Shown here one piece after another: positions 45,110 to 56,953 of a stretch of 64,000 bases of DNA (its first letter is position 1; each line of letters starts with the position of its first letter). The stretch is from contig NC_092795.1 of the NCBI RefSeq assembly GCF_918797505.1, positions 56,456,916-56,520,915 of the forward strand. The letters run 5' to 3'. The translations under genes and the position numbers were made by a program. The DNA is from Bemisia tabaci. Taxonomy: Eukaryota; Arthropoda; Insecta; Hemiptera; Aleyrodidae. The notes beneath the pieces were generated by a model. The model saw only the letters and a program-made list of their open reading frames with translations. It was not told the origin of the DNA and made no database searches.

Positions 45110-45401
45110 AGGGTTGCCACAGAATTTAGAAAATGAAATTCCCTGCCAATTCCCTAATTTCTCTGACACATTTTTGTGGAATTCCATGACAATGGAAGGT
45201 GTGACAGATGTTCTCTTAGAAGACATAATTGAAAATAGTTTTCAGGCAAAATTTGTTGTTCTAAACCTTAAACCCATCCTAGAAAGCAAATAAAGGATTT
45301 CCCAAATTTTCTAACATTTTCGTCGATTTCCCAGACATTTCCCGTTTTCCTATTTTAAATTCCCAGACATTTCCCAGTTTTCCCTGACTGCGGCAACCCT
45401 G
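45110..45401 (+). mobile_element. F5 element
   Basis: AGGGTTGCCACAGAATTTAG to GACTGCGGCAACCCTG. Confidence 0.85.
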
Positions 45402-45700
45402 TTTCCGGGTCCTTCTTTCTAGCGGTTGTGTGAACTAGTAAAACGTAATAGAAATACGAAAATAAAAATAAATGTTAAAAAAAAGAGAGATGTCAAAATT
45501 CTTTCATTCGATGAATCCTCTGACACTCACACATTTTCCAGGAATTCGAATAATAATAATAAAACTGATAACGAGCTCAGTGGACTAACAGGAATTTCCA
45601 ACGTCCGAATTTCCCGACCGAAACTCGCCTCTGTAATTCCCAAACAGGAAATGCAGCGATTCACGAGCGCGGTATTCGCGGGAAATCCTCGCAACATTTG
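45402..45700. other. Unassigned DNA
   Basis: A Lys/Asn-rich 93-codon plus frame at 45426-45707 runs into F1 and is not supported. Confidence 0.4.
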
Positions 45701-45820
45701 GACGTAATTCTGTCAAACGGAACTACGTGCATTCAGACATGAGCCCTGAGACCCATAAGAATATGTGCATAACAGGGCTCACGTCATAATGCACATAGTT
45801 CCGTTTGATAGAAATACGTC
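45701..45820 (-). mobile_element. F1 palindromic MITE, copy 2
   Basis: GACGTAATTCTGTCAAACGG to its complement CCGTTTGATAGAAATACGTC. The central GAGACCCATAAGAATATGTG is the complement of the centre of copy 1. CATTT lies on each side, a possible 5-bp duplication. Confidence 0.8.
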
Positions 45821-45829
45821 CATTTAAAA

Positions 45830-46230
45830 TTCCACGCGCTTGTCACCGCAAGCGCGACCGCGAGCGCCGAGCGCGAACCGCCCCGGAAATACGGGATCTC
45901 GAATTGATTCCCCCCTCGGAAAAGCGACGCCCCCCCCTCCGGGGACGGGGGGTTGCCACGTGCTCAAACAGACGCCCCCGCGTGCCCCGATTTTTCCGGA
46001 CCCCGCTCCGATCGCCGACTCCGCGCTCCTGCCTACACGCCCCGGTCGCGGCCCCGGCGAAAAATCCACTCCGGCGCGATTCGAGTCGCTTCCGGTTTCG
46101 GCGGGGGACACGCGCGTCGGGACGCCTCGCCGGGATTAAAGGGTCGACAGGGCCCGCGGGGAGGTCGAGTGGGACCGTCGCACACTCTCGTATTCCGAGT
46201 GAAAACTGGCCAAACCTTGTAAATCCTCCA
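45830..46230. other. GC-rich, CpG-dense block
   Basis: Its composition is unlike its neighbours. A 194-codon plus frame (45805-46389) and several 66-99 codon frames on both strands are probably long because stops are rare. A CpG-rich regulatory region is possible but unproven. Confidence 0.35.
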
Positions 46231-46253
46231 CAAAAATGGAAACTTTTGAAACT

Positions 46254-46650
46254 TCGAAGCGGCAGATATACCTGCCAGTTACAAGCGCTTGTTGAGAGTG
46301 AAACGCCAATAGGCGAGGAGGATTTCGATAGCTCTACGTCGAGCTATCGAAATCCTCCTCCACTGGAAAAAAAAACACATTGGATCTAGAGTCCAGACTC
46401 TTGAAAACATTGACAAGAAAAAGGACACTTGATTCGATCAGATTTAAGCTGAAATCAAGAGGAAATCCGCTCAAATTAAGAGGCTTGGTTCTTGATTTAA
46501 GCTTAAATCTGATTGAATCAAGAGTCCTTTTTCTTGTCGATGTTTTCAAGAGTCTGGACTCTAGATCCAATATGTTTTTTTTTTCCTGTGTCACCTATTG
46601 ATGTTTCATTTTCAACAAGCGCTTATAACTCGCAAATGTATCTACGCCTT
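46254..46650. mobile_element. F9-like palindromic element with nested F7
   Basis: Left-arm GTTACAAGCGCTTGTTGAGA and GAGGATTTCGATAGCTC pair with GAGCTATCGAAATCCTCCTC, then, after an F7 insertion, with CACCTATTGATGTTTC and TCAACAAGCGCTTATAAC. Without F7 the arms are continuous. Confidence 0.8.
46361..46590. mobile_element. F7 hairpin MITE, copy 5
   Basis: CACTGGAAAAAAAAACACAT to TTTTTTTTTCCTGTG, flanked by TC/TC. The undisrupted left arm of the host palindrome gives the pre-insertion sequence. Confidence 0.9.
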
Positions 46651-46674
46651 TACTCGGAACCTGGGAATCACATC

Positions 46675-46915
46675 GACGCACAGTGGATCGAGTCAACAAG
46701 AGAGGTCGGACATGAAATATTTGACAAAAACTGCGAACTATGATGTTTATTCCGTCGCATTTTAAAGTTCAAGGGGTGCTAACAGAGAAGAATTTCGCAA
46801 GGAAACCAATGGAACCAATTTTAGAGCCTCAAAATTTGGTATAAACGGAATTATGAGCGTTTTAAGTTTCCAAATTTTGTCCGACCTCTCCTATTGACTC
46901 GATTTACTGTGCGAC
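46675..46915 (+). mobile_element. F8 element, uninterrupted
   Basis: GACGCACAGTGGATCGAGTC to GACTCGATTTACTGTGCGAC. It contains the empty F7 site GTCCGACCTCTCCT. Confidence 0.9.
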
Positions 46916-46963
46916 GGACGGACGCGCTTAGACGAGCCTTTGAAAGGATTGGACATGACATTT

Positions 46964-47098
46964 GACTGCATTTTGCAATTTGGAACTATAAATTCTGGCT
47001 CTTCTGGAAAAACACTTGTGTGCATACGGAAACTAATGGCACTTACGTTGTTTTTAAAGCGGGCTAGATTTTATAATTCCAAATTGCAAAATGTAGTC
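46964..47098. repeat. Inverted repeat, 37-bp arms
   Basis: GACTGCATTTTGCAATTTGG (46964-46983) pairs with CCAAATTGCAAAATGTAGTC (47079-47098). The match continues inward to CTGGCT / GGCTAG. Confidence 0.75.
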
Positions 47099-47543
47099 CA
47101 TCTCGTCGTCTCCTAACGGAAGAACGTAACTGCATTTTAATGTTGCTAAATTTCTACGTGCAAATTGCATTTTCGCCGGGAGAAATTTGGGCATTCTAAA
47201 CTGAATATTTCACAAAAACGGATGAATTTTGGGCAAAAATTGCATAGGCACATTCTTGTGAAAAGATTAATTGTATGAGTCAATTTTGCGATCTTGGAGC
47301 GAAGTTACTTTACATCGTCATTTTTTGTTGTTAAATTTACAAACTTAAGTGTCCCTTTTTCCATTTTACAGGGTTAAGGGATTTAATTATAATTCATTCC
47401 GGGAAAACCTTCGTTTTTGGCCTATTTTGTTTTTTCTTCTGACTTTTCCAACTGTTTTCTGACTGTGTCAGTAGCCTATATCATGTCATGTTTTTAGGTA
47501 TTCGAAAAAAAAGTGCATTTGAACTATTAACTGAGCGGCTTCT
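47099..47543. other. Unassigned DNA
   Basis: A T-rich stretch with CTGACTTTTCCAACTG (47440s) recalls F4/F5 interiors. No gene. Confidence 0.35.
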
Positions 47544-47821
47544 GCGGGCTGATAGTTGAAATTGATAGACAAAGCTATAGACAAAGACGACATGAGGAGT
47601 TTGGAGCGATCCTGTTGGTTGAAATGGGTGGTTCTCATAGATTAAGGGGGTAGATAATGGACTAACGATAGGGTCTCTCGTGGGTTGCCGCTAGTTAGTC
47701 TATTGCCTACCTTCTTTGTCCATTACAGCCACCCGCTTCCACCAATAGGATCACTCTATGTCCTTTTTGTCATATTCGTCTATCGCTTTGTTTCTCAACG
47801 ATTTTAACGATTAGCCGGCTG
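47544..47821. mobile_element. F12 MITE, copy 1
   Basis: GCGGGCTGATAGTTGAAATT to an imperfect complement ending ACGATTAGCCGGC. The internal arms GACAAAGCTATAGACAAAGA / TTTGTCATATTCGTCTATCG pair. A second copy is at 49853-50131. Confidence 0.8.
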
Positions 47822-49429
47822 CTGTCGGCGAGTTTTTGCCAGATTTTGAAGTCATATACCCAGTGTGCTGCGGAGGGGGGGGGGGAGCGGTGGTAGGGGT
47901 GGTGAAATTCTCTTCCCCCTCCTTGGGTTCCGCATCAATTTTGCGACCGGCGGCAAAGAACCTCCTACGGTCCTTCGCTTTCCGTCGGAAAATGAAATTC
48001 CGTTGCTCTCCGACAACTCAGGCGCATCAGCGTCAGCGCCGACTGCAAATTTCCCGACGCCTACAATCCGGAGTGTATGCAATATCAACTCAGCGGAACG
48101 GCTTTCGTTGCCTACCGTTCATCGAGGAATCTTTTATTTGCATGAGGATCGGAGGAAATCTGATTTGGAGTTTGATAGAGTATTTTCAGTGACTTCACCC
48201 GCTAAAGCGTCTTCAGTTTATTAGATACCGACTGTCGTACATCGGAGGGGTGAAGTGGACATACAGGTCCAGCAGAACAAAGACATACACAGGCAGCCCG
48301 AAACCGAAACAGAAAGAAAACAAGGAAACAACGGAAACAAGGCTAAACGAAACGTCCCGTATAATTTTATGCATACAGGGTAAAGTTGTTCATCTACGAG
48401 GAGGGGGTGGGAAACTGTCTAAAATTAAAGTGGAAATCGAAGTAAAAACACCTCGTATGTGAGGAATACCGATCATTCGACAATTTTCAATTTCCGGGGC
48501 CTTATTTTCCCTACTTTCGGACACTCGCATTTTCTGACATTTGTAGTGGAAACAAAGGTTGTTTTCGTCCTAATACGATTAAATAAAAATAAATAAATAA
48601 AAATGAATGATGCTGCGTCTGTATTATTGCGATTGTATGATTGCGATTGTAATGTAGAGTCTCGATGGCACGGAGACGTGCAAACTCTACGGGAGCGAAT
48701 ACGGAAGGCAAAGGCATTAATACGTTACTGTAGCGAGCGGGAGGACTCGGAGGTGGTGAAAGAGGATTTCAAAGTGCACTCGACCGACCTGCAACAAACA
48801 AAAACAAAACGTAATTAAAACAATGAAACGCACGAGAGGAGAAAATTGGATTAGAGAATATCAAAGCTATAAATCAAGGGATAAAATGAATGCGTTTCGG
48901 AGGTCGCGGGAATTAGCATAAGCCACTCGCCGCGGCAGCGGCCGGCGAGAATACTGGGAACGACTGCGCGACTGGGAGGAAACGAGTTCTTCCTAAAAAG
49001 GATCACGTCCATTTTCAGTTGAACCCTATTGCTCTGGTATTCCGATGTGCCAGAGGGTCCATCAGAAAACGGACTAAGTCCGTTTCAGAAAGGATGAGCT
49101 TATGGCCCACATTTCGCCGTACGGAAAAACCGGGTTTTCACTCCGATCTGACAATTTAGTTGATTAATGAAGGTATGCAAGCGCAACTATCGCGGAGGGT
49201 AGGGATTTTTCCGCTTTTATATAATTTAGACTGGATTGCCAATCGTTAGAGAGAAAAAATACAAGTTTTGTTTTGCGATGACGTCGGATTTCAACATTTT
49301 CAATATGACGTAGCGAGTGGCTGCAAGAGTTGGGAGCCTGTCGATAATAAACCAAGCACACTTGAAATCGTCGTTCCTCTTTGAAAAAATTCCACATTTT
49401 TCGATAGAACCTTGCGCTACGTCACGATG
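47822..49429. other. Unassigned DNA
   Basis: A G run lies at 47875-47885 and AAATAAATAAA simple sequence at 48588-48602. Frames of 118-119 codons overlap in two plus frames at 47836-48224 and are not recognisable. Confidence 0.4.
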
Positions 49430-49680
49430 CTGCCGGCTAAGGAAAACGCCGTATGAACATTCGAGAGTTGCCAAATTTCCTTCGATAAAATTATTCTTTT
49501 TGAGGAAAGTTATGAATATTTTTCCTTTAAATTTTCGGATTCTTCGGGTCAAATAGCGAACAAAATTATCTGAACAATTGGGAGGAAAATATTCATAGGT
49601 GCACCCGGAAATTTGCGTTTTATCAAAAGAAATTTGGCAATGCCTGAAGGTTAATACGGCGTTTTTCCTTGGCACGGCAG
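49430..49680 (+). mobile_element. F3 element
   Basis: CTGCCGGCTAAGGAAAACGC to GTTTTTCCTTGGCACGGCAG, full length, with both GAGTTGCCAAATTTCC and AATTTGGCAATGCCTG modules. Confidence 0.9.
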
Positions 49681-49852
49681 AATGGAAGCCGAACCGAAAC
49701 GATGCGGCCCGTCATCGTCGATGAGGATACTAGAAAATTAAAAATTAAGCACTCATGTTTCCAGTTAGACAATTGCACGGTCCTGTTTCGGTAAAAACAT
49801 TGATCCATTGCCTTAATTCGGCAACATTGGAGTGCAGTTACGTCCCTTCGCC

Positions 49853-50131
49853 AGCGGGCTGATTATTGAAATTGATAGAAAAAGCTATAGACAAAGAAGA
49901 CATAGGGGGTATAAAGCAATCCTATGGTTGAAATGGGTGGTTCTCATAGACTAAGGGGGAAAATGATATGGGGAATGGACTGTCGGGTCTCTCGTGGGTT
50001 GCCGTTAGTTAGTCTATTACCTACCTCCTTTGTCGATTGCAACTACCCGCTTCTACCAATAGGATCCCTCCAAATCCTTTTTGTCTTCTTTGTCTATTGC
50101 TTTGTCTATCAATTTCAATAATCAACCCGCT
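49853..50131. mobile_element. F12 MITE, copy 2
   Basis: AGCGGGCTGATTATTGAAAT to ATTTCAATAATCAACCCGCT. The arms pair over at least 60 bp and GTCTCTCGTGGGTTGCCG sits at the centre, as in copy 1. Confidence 0.9.
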
Positions 50132-50621
50132 GGGTAGACGAAAAAACGGAGGCGTACGGACGGATCTTGTCCAATTTCTGATTTGTCTAAAGATTGCAGC
50201 AGTTCTGAATAACACAAAACTGCCCTCTTCTTCACCTTGGCTTCTACCTACTACGCCCATTCCTCACCTGATTCTACTATTAAATTTTGACCGCGCATTA
50301 TGAGGACGCCCATAAAATTACCCACTTTAATGAGAGAAAAAAATGGTGTTTATTAAAGGCTAAGAATATTAGTTCCCTGGACTAAGACTCGGGGCGTTGA
50401 TACGTGCATTTATTAATTACGACGAAGACTCGCGCGCCAAGTTCACGGCGGCATCCCGGGACGTGACATTTGAATCTGACGCCCGGCGGCGCCCCGGGAG
50501 GGATGACCTTTGCGACCAAGTGGATCAGGTAGCCGTTATGCAACAACTTGGGCGTTGATGACGAGACATTCCGTCGCTTTACGAGCGCGGCGCCTCGTTT
50601 GAATTTAACGCGCCAGCTTCC
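50132..50621. other. Unassigned DNA
   Basis: No feature seen. Confidence 0.4.
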
Positions 50622-50863
50622 CGCCGCACAATGGATCGAGGCGATAGGAGAGGTCGGACAAAATTTGGAAACTTTAAACGGTTATAACACCGTTGATACA
50701 CAACTTTGAGGTTCTAAAAGTGGTTCCAATGGTTTTCTCGTGAAATTTTCTTTCGAAAGCACCCCTCAAAATTTAAAATGTGACGAAATGAACATCAAAA
50801 TTTGCAGTGTCAGTAAAAAATTTCATGGCCGACCGTTCTGATTGACTCGATCCACTGTGCGCC
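50622..50863 (-). mobile_element. F8 element
   Basis: CGCCGCACAATGGATCGAGG to GACTCGATCCACTGTGCG. Confidence 0.9.
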
Positions 50864-51342
50864 GTGTGACGTCATTACGCCGCGCGAAACGATCAACGGG
50901 AGTCAACGATCAACAACCGGAGTCAACGATAATTCGCACCCGTTGCAGTCTAGTCGACGCGATATGACTTTTCTTGCAATCTCCTTAGCTATTACTAAAT
51001 CCTGCCCACCTGCAACGATCCGTAACAATCCGGCCGTCGCGTATAATGAAAAAGGAGATGAATTTCGCTCAACTTTAACCTTTGAATGCTATTCTTTTCA
51101 TGGAAAGCACGTTTTTGCGAGAAAATTTGGGCTGAGACGCCATTTGCTCGTATTTCAGCGGGAGAGGGAAGTTGCAAGATACGGAGGTGTGATGCGGGAG
51201 TGAGAAATGTCGTCGAAATACCAAGGTCACAACAATGTCGAGGATAGGGGAGCTTGAACGATTTTCTTCGAAAGTCGACGCGTTGGATGGTGTGATCTCC
51301 GGTATCGTTGTTCGATTCCCTGATGGAATATTTTGAAACTAA
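50864..51342. other. Unassigned DNA
   Basis: Short frames only (50943-51375, both strands). Confidence 0.4.
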
Positions 51343-51618
51343 AGCCCTGGATAGACGATCAAATTCCCGAACCAATTTCGATCAAAGTAGCATCAAAGTG
51401 TCGGGAGTCATCAGTCTTAAACTCATTAATTTGCTTCATTTTAAAATGAAAACTTGGCAGAAATGTTTCTTGTGGCAGGAAATGATGAAATGGTGGCACT
51501 CCATTCTGATCTTACTTTCAACAAATAATCCCCGAAAAAAATTTGATGGTGACCATCAGTTATCAGCATGTCTACTTTGATCGGAATTGGTTCGGAATTT
51601 GATCGTCTATCCAGGGCT
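51343..51618. mobile_element. MITE with near-perfect terminal inverted repeats of about 45 bp
   Basis: AGCCCTGGATAGACGATCAA at the left matches the inverted TTGATCGTCTATCCAGGGCT at the right exactly, and the match continues through CGAACCAATTTCGATCAAAG. There is about 180 bp of interior. No second copy is in this window. Confidence 0.85.
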
Positions 51619-54600
51619 GTAGGTTGAAGGGTCACCTAGGCGTAATAATGAACACATTTTCTTGTTATCATCTGTTCGACAGAAAAACGAACGTATGTTA
51701 TGTATGAACTGAAGTTACGGATGCAAAAATGACCCCAGGATTGTTCAAGAATTTGGGAAATCAAATTCCTCGACCATTCCCGGATTTCCCTGACACAATT
51801 TGGTAAAATTCCTTGACAATTGAACAAGTTTTCTTTGTTAAGGAGTTTATTTTCAGCCTCCCCGTTGTGTGACTAGTTTTCTTTCCGATATTTTGAAGAG
51901 AAAACATGTAGCGTTATGCTTTTACTCGTACCATGTCTAGAGGCCCACTGTTCCTTGTATTTGGGATCAAAAAGATAGAGGTTTCCACACTTTCTTCGGC
52001 CAATCGATACGGGTGTAAAGAACAGCGCACATCGTAGAACCCGGGCGGCAAGTGTCCGTAAAACCAACTTTCTTTCGAAAGCTCGCGAACAAAGGCGTAG
52101 GACAAAACCGCGAGGACTAAAAAGGAGTCCTCGTTGACCTTAGGACTCGTTGAGCTCCGTAAATCTTCATTACTCCTCGTACTATGCGATTACGCTCAAA
52201 GGATGAGTAATCTACTTCCCGGGAGCACAATGCTGCGTCCTACGATAAAACGTCATAACTGCATCGCGACGGGAGCCCCGAGTTCCTTGGGAATAAGCTG
52301 CCTTTGCGGCTCAAGTCGAAATGCAGTTAAGAGAGTGTTCTTCGAGGACGGGACAATGGTGCCGACCGGCGACCGGGCCAAGCCGAGACCGACAATGTTG
52401 CATTCAATCCTCGCCGACTCATGACTGAGGACCGGCTCAATTTGGCCGAGAGAATGGCGTCCAAATTGAACGCTTTATTTGAGAAAGGGCGTAAGCGCTG
52501 CGAGGATCCGACGAGACTTGAGGTCTTTCTTCGAATGAGCCGCGCGATGGAGGCTTAACGGCATCGGCTGCCCCTGGGACATAGGCTATCCGTCATCCTA
52601 GCGGGATTGCCCGGTTGCGTCTCCGAGGAGACAAGGTTTAAGCGATCAAGAAAAATGAGAACTTTCTCTGGCCGAGGTCCGATGTTCTAAGCGTTTCCTC
52701 GGATCGTCTTGACAATTAATTGGAGTCGTGATTTTGAGAGGAGGTATGTTTTCCCGGAATATGAACACCGAACTTGTACCTGACTTAGACTAGTCAAAAA
52801 TTAAGTTTTTTTGATAGAGACTTTATTATTTTATTTCTAACAATATAAGCACATAGTTCAAAATTCGTCAAAGTGAGTCAAAATCTAAAAAATTTTCAAA
52901 GTTAGTTCATAGGAACTGTCCATAATTTTAAAAAAAAAGACTACAACTCCGGGCTAACTTCCTCAATAATGAAACTTTGTTCTAGGGCAGCAAGCATCGA
53001 AATTACAGAAAATTCTAATTTAATTGCCAACATGTGACTCAAATTTATAGATTTCCTTTGAGATTGCGCGATGACATAAGGTTACATGTCCGCAGTTTAG
53101 TTGCGTTGTAACATCTCACAGCATACGTAACACGAAGGACAAAATATTCTTTTTTCGAATTCATTTTTTCCTGAAAACAATTAATCTACAATTCGTGACA
53201 GGTATAAAATATTCGTCCTTTCCCATCAATTTTCCCCATTTAGAAAAAGTGCATAGAAAATTTGTAACCCTCAATTCCTCAATTTTCTAGAGTTCAAACT
53301 GAATTCCTTCAAATTATGTCGATTTTCCACATCTTTCAGTCTATAACTATGGAGTCCCCCCCCCCCCCTTTTTACATGATGTTACCTCTTGTGAAAAGGG
53401 GTTTTCAAAATCCGAAAATTTTATCTTGCAATTTGCAAAAGAGCTGCAGAAAGTAAGTTAATCAATACTGGGAGCCCAGCTGAGTTCCGGAAATTTGGCA
53501 CCAACGGCGCAGCGCGTTAATTCTTATCAATTTGGCCGCAGAAACGTCTGCTGCGGGAAGCAAATACGTCGAATATTGTTCCAGCTAATTTATTGCAGCC
53601 TGGAATTTCAGCTATTATAACGCAGATTACTCTTCGGCTGCAACGCTTCTGTAAAACGACTTCGTCGAAAGCGCTTCTGCTCTGCAAAATATAAGATTTT
53701 ACAGGGGGACTGAAAAGTCGATACACGCCCCGGATATCTGTATGCCGCTAAAAACTCCGAGTTGCAATTCGCAGATTCCTCTTCTGCCTTCAAGAGTATT
53801 TTTTGCTCCTTTTTTACGATGATTCCTTTAAATCAAACACTTAAAGATAGAATATATAGAAAGGGATATATTTTGCTAATTAGGGGCATCGATTAGAATT
53901 TTAAAAAGGACGGCCCGCTTGAGGTAAACTTCACGAACATCCTATGTCAAATCATCACGTGTTGAACTGTACAGAAAGTTTCCTATGATTTAAACTCTAA
54001 AAATATTTTGTAAATCCCTCGATTCGAAGAAGGTCTTGTCATTTGAAAAACATTCCAGCAACCTCCATCCCTCATCTTATGCATCTAAGATCTATACGAG
54101 GCCAAACGAACTATGTTATAAACGTACTTTTGGAGCACCCGGTATGAAGAGCCTTATTAAACATGCCACAAATATTATTCAGGGTATTCAAATAAGCTCG
54201 ATGATTAATTCTAGGGATCCGCCATCTTGAAAGTCAGATCTAGGTGCTCGAAAATAATTAAAAGTGAGCACGTTTGAGTTTTTAAATCCCTGAATATCCT
54301 CCGAGACGCAAATTCACTCCCTCGCGGGGAATCTAAAATTTTTCCTGGGGGGACGAGAGCGGGGGTCTGAGAGAAGGCAACGATAATTTCCATTTTTCTC
54401 GATGCATAATATTCATCAGCTTTACGGGACTTTGAAAAATTATGTAACGCAAAATTTTCAAGAGAGAAGAAAGACATCGGTTCAAATTTCCTCAAAAATG
54501 AGGGTGAAAATGAAAAAGAAGAAAAAAAATAAAAGTAAATTTTTATAAATTGTTTTGCGAAGAGAGAAGATACGTCATGCAAAATTTCATGTGGGAAAGC

Positions 54601-54963
54601 GGTTAGTTTCTCATACAACGTTACGTGCCGAAATAGATGACCCCCTGCATTATTTGGACCGGATTAATCAGATAGGAACGATGTCACATCAGCCATGCCA
54701 AATTTTATCGGATGAGTTATTTTTTTTACAGGGGAGCCATATTGTACATTCTTTTGACAATTTCGGGGGATTTCCTCTGTGGCGTGCTAATCTCCTAAAA
54801 TGTTCAAAAACATCCGTAAAACACTGCACCTGATACGGAAAAAGAAAAAAAAATCGATAAAATATCGCAATGTCTGATGTGATTAAGTTCCTTTCTGGTT
54901 ACCTGGGTTCATTTTCTACCGTCGACACTATTTTTCTCGAGCTCTACTGAATGCACTCTCAGC
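51619..54963. other. Largest stretch without a recognised feature
   Basis: About 3.3 kb. An F5-like scrap (TTTCCCTGACACAATTTGG) lies at 51784-51802 and a C run at 53348-53359. Frames of 60-135 codons occur on both strands (52134-52424, 53517-53793, 54211-54833) without recognisable domains. Confidence 0.4.
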
Positions 54964-55256
54964 AGTGGAGCCGTGTGAATGATCGATTATCGATATTTCC
55001 CCATTTGGAGCTGTGGCAAAGAATCGATTATTAAGGCGTTCGTTGCGTACACCTAATTTATCGATCCTTTTCCATAGGTTTGAATGACAGATCAACCGAT
55101 GAATCGATAATAATCGATTAGCGATATTTCCCCATTTGAAGCTGTGGCAAAGAATCGATTCTTAAGGCGTTCGTTGCGGAAACCCGATTCATCGATCCTT
55201 TTCCATAGGTTTAAATATCAGATCAATCGATATATCGCAAAGCACGCAACGCCGCG
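54964..55256. mobile_element. F6 MITE tandem dimer
   Basis: CAGTGGAGCCGTGTGAATG starts it and CACGCAACGCCGCG ends it. The unit TATTTCCCCATTTGgAGCTG ... CCATAGGTTTgAAT occurs twice, at about 54991-55086 and 55124-55216, joined by ATCGATAATAATCGATTAGC. Confidence 0.85.
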
Positions 55257-55531
55257 GCACGCTGATCGTGGAATCGCGCGCGTAGGAGCTTGAGCAGACG
55301 CGAAAATAAAAGCAGCGAGGGAAAAATTCTCCGGGTGACGTAATGAATTTTCATAATAAAGTTCATCGCGCCCAATAGCTCGGCAAAATTACTGTTGAGG
55401 GAGGTTAAAAGCAAGTAATTAAAATTGCCCCGACGCGACGGGGGGCGGGGAGGCGACGACCCCCCCCCCCCCCCCCTCATAGTCAGGAATGACGTCCCTG
55501 TCAGCGGGACTGTTTGGTCACTCCCACGCTC
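55257..55531. other. Unassigned DNA with a C run
   Basis: A 17-base C run lies at 55460-55476. Confidence 0.5.
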
Positions 55532-55765
55532 CGACGCACAATGGAGCGAGGCAATGAGAGAAGTCGGACAAAATTCGGAAACTTTTAAAGCTTGTAACTC
55601 CCTTCATACAAAACTTTGAGGTTTTAGAAGTGGTTTCATCGGTTTTCTCGTGAAATTTTCTTTCAGAAACACCCCCTGGAATTCAAAATTTGACAAATTT
55701 AACATCAATATTTGCAGTTTTAGTCAAAAATTTCATGTCCGACTTCTCTGATCCACTGTGCGACG
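55532..55765 (-). mobile_element. F8 element
   Basis: CGACGCACAATGGAGCGAGG to CTGATCCACTGTGCGAC. The right end lacks a few bases of the usual TTGACTCGATCC. Confidence 0.85.
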
Positions 55766-56407
55766 GCGCCATTTTCACGCTCTCGCGGTCGCGTCGCGAC
55801 GCATAGCTCCAACTGCATAATAACACCGAAAGGAACTAATTTCAATTAGCTCGATTTCGGTCCCGGTTCGCGGGTTCATAACTCGAAACCAAATACATCT
55901 ATTCTCGGACGAGCCCCAAGGTTCATAAGAGAGCGTCTATTCTAGGGCTCATCGGATAGATTCGCATGGTCGGTTTTAAAATCGACTGGTTCGTGTGTTG
56001 ACCGCGTTATTTCTCTCAAGCAGCTGTTCGGCTCTCTCAAGTTAAATGAAATGTGCCGATGTGCGAGTTGTGAGTCACATGATGTTGCTTTGGTATTGGT
56101 TCAATCTTACAGATTGGCGAGTGGTAAAAAGATCGGTTCAGTCGTCACGTACTTTGACATTTCAGAAGAACGGAGACACCATTGGACGACGTCATTGTGT
56201 TTACCTCGTCTCGCCAACACGGGAGGAAAGGGTGAAGGATGTAATGATCTTGTTTTTTGGTATTGGTGTTGGTGCGAACCTAAAAAGATGGCGTGATCAA
56301 CCGTAATTCTGGTAAATGGGAATAGCATACTTCACAATTTGTAAGGAGGCCTAGCGTGTAGAATTGGTTGAGCCGATGGGTTACTTACTTTTTCCATGGG
56401 CGCAGTA
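55766..56407. other. Unassigned DNA
   Basis: Two plus frames (86 and 81 codons) overlap at 56046-56306. Neither is recognisable. Confidence 0.4.
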
Positions 56408-56640
56408 CTGCCGTGCTAAGGAAAAACGCCGTATGAACATTCGAGAGTTGCCAAATTTTCTCTTGGAAAGTATTCATTTTTGAAGAAACTTATGAAAATT
56501 TTCCCTTGAAATGTTCAGACCAAATTAAGAACAAAATTTTCTACAAAAATCGGGGGAAATATCAACGAATTTTCCCGAAAATTCATGATTTGCCGAAGGA
56601 GATTTGGCGATGGCTGATAGTTCATACAGCTTTCTTCCAT
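56408..56640 (+). mobile_element. F3 element, abutting the next copy
   Basis: CTGCCGTGCTAAGGAAAAAC to GTTCATACAGCTTTCTTCCA. The terminal GCACGGCAG of the right end is replaced by the start of the next F3. Confidence 0.85.
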
Positions 56641-56641
56641 A

Positions 56642-56953
56642 CTGCCGTGCTAGGGAAGAACGCCGTATTAACATTCGAGAGTTGACTAATTTCCTCGGAT
56701 AAAACATGTATTTTTGACGAAATTTATGTGTTGACTAATTTCCTCGGATAAAACATGTATTTTTGACGTTTATGTGTATTTTTCTTTAAAATTTTCAGAT
56801 ATTTTAGATTAAATTGCGAACAAAATAGTCGCAAAAATTGGAAGAAAACTCTGTACAATTTTTCCAATAAATTTGGATTTTATCAGAGGAAATTTGGCAA
56901 CGTCTGGAGGTTCATACGGGGTTTTTTCTTAGCATGGCAGCATAGCACGGCAG
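56642..56953 (+). mobile_element. F3 element with an internal tandem duplication
   Basis: CTGCCGTGCTAGGGAAGAAC to CTTAGCATGGCAGCATAGCACGGCAG (the right end is itself doubled). GTTGACTAATTTCCTCGGAT occurs at 56682 and again at 56730, a duplication of about 47 bp. Confidence 0.85.

Noticed and set aside
45805..46389. 194-codon plus-strand ORF
   Set aside because: It starts inside the F1 element, crosses a GC-rich block and ends in an F9-like/F7 structure. Composition-driven.
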